Shown: piece by piece, positions 58,786 through 64,000 of the stretch
Position numbering within the stretch: position 1 is the first letter of the stretch
Layout: every line of letters starts with the position of its first letter
DNA from: Micrococcales bacterium
GTDB lineage: Bacteria; Actinomycetota; Actinomycetes; Actinomycetales; Microbacteriaceae
Direction: 5' to 3'
NCBI GenBank assembly: GCA_017306245.1
Contig: JAFKIY010000003.1
Coordinates: forward strand, 310,001-374,000
DNA length: 64,000 bases
The notes under the pieces: generated by a model
Databases searched by the model: none
What the model was told of the DNA's origin: nothing
What the model saw: the letters and a program-made list of their open reading frames with translations, nothing else
Position numbers and translations under genes: made by a program

Positions 58786-59415
58786 ATGCCTGAAAATACT
58801 CCCGATTCCGCCGCGCCCACTTCCGTCGACTTCTGGTTCGACCCATCCTGCCCGTGGGCGTGGATGACGAGCCGCTGGGTTGGCGAAGTGGCGACGTTGC
58901 GCAACCTCGATGTCACCTGGCACGTGATGAGCCTCGCCGTGCTGAACGAAGACAAGGATGTGTCGGAAAGCTATCGCGCGTTCTTTCCGAGGGCACTTCG
59001 CTACACGCGCCTGGTCGCCGCGGTGCACGAACTCGAGGGTCAGGACATGGTGAAGCCGCTGTACGACGCGCTCGGCACCCGCATCCACCCGGGCGGATCG
59101 AAGAACCCGGATGACGTGATCCCGGCCGCACTCGCAGAACTGGGGCTGCCCGACGAGTACCTGAAGTACGCGGACAGCGACGAATACGACGAGCAGATGC
59201 GCGCAAGCCATTTCGACGGAATCAACCGGGTCGGACAGGATGTCGGCACGCCGGTCATCGCCGTCAACGGTGTCGCGTTCTTCGGCCCGGTGATTTCACC
59301 CGCGCCGAAGGGCGAACAGGCGGTCGCGCTGTGGGACGGCGTTGTTGCGGCGGCGAGCTACGACGGTTTCTTCGAGATCAAGCGCACCCGCACCCGCGAC
59401 CCCATTTTCGACTGA
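58786..59415 (+). CDS. DsbA-like thioredoxin-fold protein, Rv2466c homologue with CPWA active site
   Basis: A 209-residue DsbA-family protein. VDFWFDPSCPWAWMTSRWV, TWHVMSLAVLNEDKDVSESYRAFF, GTRIHPGG, VGQDVGTPVIAVNGVAFFGPVISPAPKGEQAVALWDGVVAAASYDGFFEIKRTRT follow, from memory, the mycothiol-dependent nitroreductase Rv2466c of M. tuberculosis almost step by step. That enzyme has Cys-Pro-Trp-Cys; here residues 22-25 are Cys-Pro-Trp-Ala, so the resolving cysteine is missing. A monothiol mechanism with mycothiol is plausible. Leaderless start; the 3' end overlaps a convergent gene by 120 bases. Confidence 0.85.
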   Translation: MPENTPDSAAPTSVDFWFDPSCPWAWMTSRWVGEVATLRNLDVTWHVMSLAVLNEDKDVSESYRAFFPRALRYTRLVAAVHELEGQDMVKPLYDALGTRIHPGGSKNPDDVIPAALAELGLPDEYLKYADSDEYDEQMRASHFDGINRVGQDVGTPVIAVNGVAFFGPVISPAPKGEQAVALWDGVVAAASYDGFFEIKRTRTRDPIFD

Positions 59416-60054
59416 GCCGGGTCCGAACAGCGCCGCACAGTCGGCAATGGCGCCGCGAAGCACGTCGCACAGTTTCGCATCGGCGTCGGCCGTGCACGCC
59501 TGCGCGATCCCGAGAACGCCGACCCGGATGATGGACTCGGCCATTCGCGAGATCGCGCGTTCGCGCGTGGGCAAGGCGCTTCCCGCCACGAAGTCCCGTG
59601 CCCAACTGCCCGCAAGCGGCGCGCTGTCGAACGCGGACCGCATGCGCTCGCGCAGCTCCGGACCCGGAGGGTGTCCGCGGCGAGACAATTGCCATTCGCA
59701 AGACAGGATACCCACAGCCAAAGCACGCTGCCGTTCCTCGCTCGCGATCGGCAGCGCCGCCATAGCCACGCGCAGCGCGATGAGCAGTTCGACCCGGTCA
59801 TCGTCGCCGTTCAGCCCGATCACCGAGGGGATGAGTTCGGCCAGCTGGGACCGGTTCCGATCCGAGGTGCAATCGTTGGTCAGACGCGCCAGAAACGCGA
59901 GAGCCGGATGCGTGCACGCGGGGTGATCGCTCCAGCGTTCGCCGGCGAGGTAGGACGCGAACTCCATGAAGCATCCGCCGCTGCGCGGCGTTCGGTGTTT
60001 GCCCGCCGACAGGACCGGCACGATCAGGGGCGCATCGTCAGTGTGTGTCGTCAT
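59296..60054 (-). CDS. Hypothetical protein, 252 residues
   Basis: A soluble helical protein of no recognised family. The N-terminal part contains GCFMEFASYLAGERWSDHPACTHPALAFLARLTNDCTSDRNRSQLAELIPSVIGLNGDDDRVELLIALRVAMAALPIA, which has the look of a conserved domain with three cysteines. GGGAGG lies nine bases before the ATG. The last 40 codons overlap the DsbA-like gene on the other strand; this part is Arg-rich and may be a read-through tail. It is divergent from rpiB. Confidence 0.7.
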   Translation of the reverse strand: MTTHTDDAPLIVPVLSAGKHRTPRSGGCFMEFASYLAGERWSDHPACTHPALAFLARLTNDCTSDRNRSQLAELIPSVIGLNGDDDRVELLIALRVAMAALPIASEERQRALAVGILSCEWQLSRRGHPPGPELRERMRSAFDSAPLAGSWARDFVAGSALPTRERAISRMAESIIRVGVLGIAQACTADADAKLCDVLRGAIADCAALFGPGSVENGVAGAGALDLEETVVARRRNNAVPQRDRLFALRRG

Positions 60055-60142
60055 CGCTGGCCTCCCTACCGAACGAGGAACGCTTCCTCCAGTGTGCTCC
60101 CGTCCCGGGCCAAAGGCCAGACCTGCTCGCTGAGAGTCTTCG

Positions 60143-60154
60143 TAGAATGGGGTC
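60143..60154 (+). promoter_or_regulatory. Leaderless -10 element of rpiB
   Basis: TAGAAT (60143-60148), GGGGTC, then ATG at 60155. Confidence 0.55.
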
Positions 60155-60640
60155 ATGCGCATCCACATCGCGACCGATCATGCCGGGCTCGACTTCAGCC
60201 ACACGCTTCAGGAATATCTGCGCGCCGCGGGCCACGACGTCATCGACCATGGACCGGCCGAGTACGACGAGCTGGATGACTACCCGTCGTTCTGCATCAA
60301 CGCGGCGATCGGCGTTGTGGCGGACCAGCAGGCGGGGATCGACGCTCTCGGCATCGTGTTCGGCGGCTCCGGCAACGGCGAACAGATGGCCGCGAATAAG
60401 GTTCGTGGCGCCAGGGCGGCGCTCGTGTGGAACGTGCCGACCGCTCAACTTGCGCGCGAACACAACGACGCGAACGTGATCTCCATCGGCGCCCGCCAGC
60501 ACACGGTGGAGGAGGCGATCCTCTTCATCGACACCTTCATCGCAACCCCGTTCTCCGGCGCCGAGCGTCACGCGCGCCGTATCGCCCAGTTGCTCGAGTA
60601 CGAGGACACCGGCGCGATCGCGGGCAAGCAGGTCGACTGA
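60155..60640 (+). CDS. rpiB: Ribose-5-phosphate isomerase B
   Basis: A 161-residue RpiB/LacAB family isomerase interconverting ribose 5-phosphate and ribulose 5-phosphate. MRIHIATDHAGLDFSHTLQEYL (phosphate-binding), DYPSFCINAAIGVVADQQAGIDALGIVFGGSGNGEQMAANKVRGARAALVW and AREHNDANVISIGARQHTVEEA cover the active site; the expected catalytic serine/glutamate set of the actinobacterial type is consistent with GGSGNGEQ. It is followed after one base by the glycosylase gene, so the two are co-transcribed. Confidence 0.93.
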   Translation: MRIHIATDHAGLDFSHTLQEYLRAAGHDVIDHGPAEYDELDDYPSFCINAAIGVVADQQAGIDALGIVFGGSGNGEQMAANKVRGARAALVWNVPTAQLAREHNDANVISIGARQHTVEEAILFIDTFIATPFSGAERHARRIAQLLEYEDTGAIAGKQVD

Positions 60641-60641
60641 G

Positions 60642-61631
60642 GTGCCGGAAGGTCACTCCGTCCACCGTATCGCCCGGCAGTTCGCCCTGAATTTCGTGGG
60701 GCACCGGGTTGCCGTCAGTTCGCCGCAGGGGCGATTCGCGCACGGCGCATCGCGACTCGACGGGCTCCACATGACGGACTCCCAGGCCATCGGCAAGCAG
60801 CTGTTCCTCGAGTTCGCAGCCGACGAGGACGCGCCACGCCTCTGGTTGCGCGTGCACCTGGGCATTTACGGCGCGTGGGATTTCGCGGGCGACATCACGG
60901 CGGATGCGACCACAGCATCCGCGGGCGGCCGCATGGGGCAAACCGGCATGCGCGGAGTCGACACCGTCGTCGGCGAGCATGAAGACTCCCTCCACTCGAT
61001 CGGCGCGCCGCGCCGCACGCGCCTGCGGATGTCCGAGCAGGAGACCGAGCAATCCTTGGAGGCGTTCCCTCCGGAGCCCATCGGCCAGGTGCGCGTGCGG
61101 CTCCTCACCGACACCGCTGTGGCCGATCTTCGCGGGCCGACCGCGTGCGAAGTGCTCGAACCCGACGAAGTCGCGGCGGTCATCGCCCGGCTCGGTCCTG
61201 ATCCGCTCGTGGATGACAGCAAGGCCGCCGAAGACCGCTTTGTCGAGGTCATCCGGAGAAAACCCACGCGCATCGGCCTGCTGCTCATGGACCAGTCCGT
61301 GGTGAGCGGCATCGGGAACGTCTATCGCGCTGAGCTGCTTTACCGCGCCGGACTGAACCCGCACACTCCGGGCCGAGACGTTCCCGAGGATGTCGTGCGC
61401 GCGCTCTGGAGGGACTGGTCGCATTTGCTGCACATCGGCGTGCAGACCGGCCAGATGCTCACGATGGATGACCTCTCGGAGGAGGACTACGCGAAGGCGC
61501 TTTCGAGCCGCGACGACCGCCACTGGGTGTATCGCCGGGCGGGGCTCCCGTGCCGAACCTGCGGGACGAACATCGTTTTGGAGGTCGTTGCCGCCCGCAA
61601 ACTGTACTGGTGCCCGCGCTGCCAGGCGTAG
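60642..61631 (+). CDS. Fpg/Nei family DNA glycosylase
   Basis: A 329-residue base-excision repair glycosylase/AP lyase. The mature N-terminus is Pro-Glu (MPEGHSVHRIARQF), where the proline amine is the nucleophile. The helix-two-turn-helix region (LLMDQSVVSGIGNVYRAELLYRAGLNP) and a C-terminal zinc finger (CRTCGTNIVLEVVAARKLYWCPRC) are intact. The long insert of about 60 residues rich in Gly/Ala near residue 90 and VPEGHS-like start suggest the actinobacterial Nei2 type. It removes oxidised pyrimidines. GTG start. Confidence 0.9.
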   Translation: MPEGHSVHRIARQFALNFVGHRVAVSSPQGRFAHGASRLDGLHMTDSQAIGKQLFLEFAADEDAPRLWLRVHLGIYGAWDFAGDITADATTASAGGRMGQTGMRGVDTVVGEHEDSLHSIGAPRRTRLRMSEQETEQSLEAFPPEPIGQVRVRLLTDTAVADLRGPTACEVLEPDEVAAVIARLGPDPLVDDSKAAEDRFVEVIRRKPTRIGLLLMDQSVVSGIGNVYRAELLYRAGLNPHTPGRDVPEDVVRALWRDWSHLLHIGVQTGQMLTMDDLSEEDYAKALSSRDDRHWVYRRAGLPCRTCGTNIVLEVVAARKLYWCPRCQA

Positions 61632-61667
61632 CAGGCTCGGACCCCCAATCGTGGCAAGCTTGAGCCC

Positions 61668-62288
61668 ATGAGACGCACTCCCCACTACGTGACGAAAGAT
61701 CCCGACGAAGTGAGGAAACTCATTCGGGAAAACCCGTGGGCCACGATCGTCGCGAACACCGCCACGGGGCTCGTGGCGGCGCACTACCCTGTGATGCTGG
61801 AGGAGGGCCGTGACGAGATCAGCATCGTCAGCCATGTCGGCAAACCGGATGACCGGTCTCTCGAACTGGGCACAGCCGAAGTGCTCGTCGTCATCCAGGG
61901 CGCCCACGGCTATATTTCCCCAGGCTGGTACGGGGACATCCCGGCCGTTCCCACCTGGAACCATTCGACCGCGCACCTGTACGGGGTGCCGGAGATCCTG
62001 AGCGATGAGGAGAATTGGCGCGTGCTGGACGAGCTTGTCGAGCATTTCGAGGGCCGGATGCCGCATCCGAAGCTCCTGAAGGACAACGAGGAGTACGGCC
62101 GCAGCATTTTCGATGGCACGGTCGGTTTTCGCATCGTGGTTTCGCGCTTCGAGGCTCGACTGAAGCTCAGCCAGGACAAGCCGGAGGAGATCAAGCACAA
62201 CATCGTCGAGGAGCTCGACCACGGTGCGAACTATGCGCATCCGCAGTTGGCTGACGACATGCGCCGTGTGAACGGGGCCTCGCTGTGA
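61668..62288 (+). CDS. PaiB-like FMN-binding protein
   Basis: A 206-residue split-barrel flavoprotein of the PaiB family: RRTPHYVTKDPDEVRKLIRENPWATIVA, HYPVMLEEGRDEISIVSHVGKPDD, VLVVIQGAHGYISPGWYGDIPAVPTWNHSTAHLYG (the FMN and dimer motif) and FRIVVSRFEARLKLSQDKPEE. Bacillus PaiB was described as a transcriptional repressor, but an enzymatic role is equally likely. The next gene overlaps its stop by four bases. The ATG start follows CAAGCT by seven bases, a weak leaderless match. Confidence 0.88.
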   Translation: MRRTPHYVTKDPDEVRKLIRENPWATIVANTATGLVAAHYPVMLEEGRDEISIVSHVGKPDDRSLELGTAEVLVVIQGAHGYISPGWYGDIPAVPTWNHSTAHLYGVPEILSDEENWRVLDELVEHFEGRMPHPKLLKDNEEYGRSIFDGTVGFRIVVSRFEARLKLSQDKPEEIKHNIVEELDHGANYAHPQLADDMRRVNGASL

Positions 62289-63730
62289 CGACCATCGCCA
62301 ACGCGCGCGTGGGAGACACGATTGTCGATGTGGCGATTTCGGATGGGCGGATCGCGTTGATTTCGCCGTCCGGCAGCACGCCGGCCGCGGGGGAGCGCCT
62401 CGACATCGGCGGCCGATGGTTGCTGCCCGGACTGTGGGATCACCATGTGCACGCCAACCAGCAGGCGCTCGCCGTGCGACGGGTCGACCTCTCCGCGGCG
62501 GCATCTGCGGCGGAGGCCGCACGGACAATGACCGACCACCTTTCGCGAATCCGGCTCACCGAGGGTCAGCCCATCATCGGGCACGGTTTCCGCGACGGGT
62601 TGTGGCCGGATGTGCCGACGCTCGACCTTCTGGATGCGGCCGTTCCCGGTGTGCCCGCCGTGCTCATCAGCGGCGACCTGCACTGCTGCTGGCTCAACAC
62701 GCCGGCGCTCGCGCTGTACGGCTACACCGGGCATCCGACGGGAGTGCTTCTTGAGGACGACTGCTTCGAGGTCGTCGGTCGACTCGGCCAGGTGCCTGAC
62801 GAAACGCTCGACGAATGGGTGGCCGAGGCGGCAAGTGCTGCTGCCACCCGTGGAGTCGTCGGAGTGGTCGACTACGAAATGACCGACAACCTCGCCAGTT
62901 GGCGGCGGCGGTTCGCGGCCGGGTTCGACGCCCTTCGCATCCAGGCCGGGATTTACACCGAGCATCTGGATGCGGCGGTCGCCGCCGGGCACAGCACGGG
63001 CGAGGTCATCGAGGGGTCTGGCGGGCTGCTCACGGTCGGCCAGTTCAAGATTCTCACCGACGGCTCGCTCAACACCCGCACAGCGTATTGCATCGAGAAC
63101 TATCCGGGCACGCGCGAGCGCGGACTTCTCACCGTGCCGACCGAGCAACTCGTCCCGCTACTGCGCACCGCGTGGGGCGCCGGCATCCACCCCGCTGTGC
63201 ACGCGATCGGCGACGAAGCGAACCGGCTCGCCCTGGACGCGTTCGAGCTGGTCGGATGCCACGGGCGCATCGAGCACGCCCAGCTCGTGCGCGACGAGGA
63301 TTTCCTGCGGTTCGCGGCGCTCGGCGTGGCGGCGAGCGTGCAGCCGGAACATGCCATGGATGACCGCGACATCGCCGAACGGTACTGGGCCGGGCGGACG
63401 GATCGCTCCTTCGCGTTTCGCAGTCTGATCGACGCAGGCGCCCAGTTGCTTCTCGGTTCGGATGCGCCGGTGTCGCCTCTGGACCCGTGGGTCACGATCA
63501 GCGCCGCCGTGACTCGGGCACGGGGCGGGCGCAAGCCGTGGCATCCGGAGCAGACGATCACCGTGGGTGAGGCGCTCGTCGCATCCGCGCATTCCGGTGT
63601 CGACGTTGGGCAGGTGGCGGATCTCATCGCGGTGGACCGCGACCCGTCCACCGCAACCGGAGACGAACTCCGCACGATGCCTGTCGCACTGACCCTGCTG
63701 GCGGGCCGCCCCACCCACCAAGCCCTCTAG
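62285..63730 (+). CDS. Amidohydrolase family protein, YtcJ-like
   Basis: A 481-residue metal-dependent hydrolase. DIGGRWLLPGLWDHHVHANQQAL provides the first metal ligands (HxH near residue 54); GQFKILTDGSLNTRTAYCIENYP, HPAVHAIGDEANRLALDAFE, IEHAQLVRDEDFLRFAALGVAASVQPEHAMDD and LLLGSDAPVSPLDPWVTISAAVTR are typical of the YtcJ/COG1574 amidohydrolases acting on amides or N-acyl compounds. Substrate unknown. GTG start overlapping the PaiB-like gene (GTGA). Confidence 0.9.
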   Translation: MTTIANARVGDTIVDVAISDGRIALISPSGSTPAAGERLDIGGRWLLPGLWDHHVHANQQALAVRRVDLSAAASAAEAARTMTDHLSRIRLTEGQPIIGHGFRDGLWPDVPTLDLLDAAVPGVPAVLISGDLHCCWLNTPALALYGYTGHPTGVLLEDDCFEVVGRLGQVPDETLDEWVAEAASAAATRGVVGVVDYEMTDNLASWRRRFAAGFDALRIQAGIYTEHLDAAVAAGHSTGEVIEGSGGLLTVGQFKILTDGSLNTRTAYCIENYPGTRERGLLTVPTEQLVPLLRTAWGAGIHPAVHAIGDEANRLALDAFELVGCHGRIEHAQLVRDEDFLRFAALGVAASVQPEHAMDDRDIAERYWAGRTDRSFAFRSLIDAGAQLLLGSDAPVSPLDPWVTISAAVTRARGGRKPWHPEQTITVGEALVASAHSGVDVGQVADLIAVDRDPSTATGDELRTMPVALTLLAGRPTHQAL

Positions 63731-63757
63731 CCGATTCAAGGTTCGGGCAGTTCGTCA

Positions 63758-63838
63758 CTGTTGTGCAGGACATTTCTAGTACTGGGCAGGTCTTCCTTGG
63801 ACTAGTAGCCAACTGGGCGCTGATGTCCTGCACAACAG
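63758..63838. repeat. Perfect 16-bp inverted repeat
   Basis: CTGTTGTGCAGGACAT (63758-63773) and its exact complement at 63823-63838 flank 49 bases. The region has no convincing gene. The repeat could be the ends of a small non-autonomous element or the stem of a large RNA hairpin. Confidence 0.7.
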
Positions 63839-63874
63839 GGAAAGGCGGGCAGCGACCACCGAAGAGTGCTCGCG

Positions 63875-63918
63875 GTTCTGGCCTGGCTACAACGCTGAAC
63901 GCTTCACCAGGCCAGAAC
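63875..63918. repeat. Perfect 12-bp inverted repeat (terminator-like)
   Basis: GTTCTGGCCTGG (63875-63886) and its complement (63907-63918) with a 20-base loop. It lies 36 bases after the larger repeat. The last 270 bases of the window (63731-64000) hold only these repeats and short fortuitous reading frames. Confidence 0.6.
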
Positions 63919-64000
63919 TACGAGAGCAGAAATACGGCCGAACTCTACGACGCGAGCAGGTCGCGCTGACCCAGGTTCAAGGTTGTGTAACCTGCCGCCG

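Noticed and set aside
60537..62528. A 663-residue minus-strand frame spanning several genes
   Set aside because: Runs antisense through the rpiB, glycosylase and PaiB-like genes, each of which has clear motifs.
63624..63969. Two opposing short frames that both begin MQDIS
   Set aside because: The shared start is a direct consequence of the 16-bp inverted repeat; no coding evidence.

Overview
The window is high-GC DNA from an actinobacterium, most likely of the family Microbacteriaceae. Supporting signs are frequent GTG starts, a ClpS/DUF2017/zincin cassette, F420- or flavin-type LLM and Ddn-like enzymes, a GlbO globin, EttA, a SigL-type ECF sigma factor, and many genes that begin 6-7 nt after a TANNNT -10 hexamer (leaderless transcripts). 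The assignment rests on gene content and base composition only. I recognise no phage, integrase, transposase or CRISPR array. Nearly all the DNA is coding and no gap without a gene exceeds 300 bases.

Region by region. 1-8.1 kb: the 3' end of gatB, an MFS exporter, a NYN/LOTUS RNase-like protein, a GNAT enzyme, a DUF4232 lipoprotein, a PLP-dependent decarboxylase, DUF2277 and DUF1761 proteins, a DHA2 efflux pump and a tiny lysine-rich protein. 8.2-17.5 kb: oxidoreductases (zinc alcohol dehydrogenase, two LLM flavoenzymes, a Ddn-like protein, an SDR), an AhpD-like protein, GNAT, an M23 peptidase, a family 2 glycosyltransferase and DNA polymerase IV. 17.5-21.1 kb: a TPP riboswitch with an apparent Shine-Dalgarno-sequestering hairpin, the ykoEDC thiamine-type ECF transporter, and a coupled P-loop protein. 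21-28.1 kb: zincin, DUF2017 and clpS, tRNA-His, oligoribonuclease, small proteins, tRNA-Arg, a DMT exporter, an aldo/keto reductase, an SSB paralogue and a lipoprotein. 28.2-33.5 kb: ettA with a thioesterase, then a membrane protein/Rieske pair divergent from a SigL-like sigma/anti-sigma pair. The shared 115-bp gap carries two back-to-back SigL-type promoters. A TesB thioesterase follows.

33.5-37.8 kb holds a hypothetical gene, a DUF2510 protein, a large flavin dehydrogenase and a second aldo/keto reductase closely related to the one at 26 kb. 37.9-48.2 kb is a carbohydrate island with visibly lower GC. It carries a GntR regulator, a sugar ABC transporter (binding protein plus two permeases, no ATPase), a SIS-domain sugar-phosphate enzyme, an intracellular GH5/GH42-like glycosidase, a secreted clan GH-A-like glycosidase with an unrecognised N-terminal half, and a divergent ROK kinase. 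Import, hydrolysis, phosphorylation and isomerisation of an oligosaccharide, possibly an amino sugar, is the inferred pathway. 48.2-53.5 kb is a histidine-utilisation operon, hutHUI, with a divergent IclR regulator and clear palindromic operators.

53.7-63.7 kb returns to housekeeping genes: a YeiH-type exporter, the chain pepN-mscS-glbO, a DsbA-like protein resembling the mycothiol-dependent nitroreductase Rv2466c but with CPWA in place of CPWC, a hypothetical gene overlapping it, rpiB, a Nei-type glycosylase, a PaiB-like flavoprotein and a YtcJ-like amidohydrolase. The last 270 bases contain two perfect inverted repeats and no convincing gene.

The strongest candidates for something new are the SigL-type divergent Rieske locus, the carbohydrate island with its unusual glycosidases, and the resolving-cysteine-less Rv2466c homologue.
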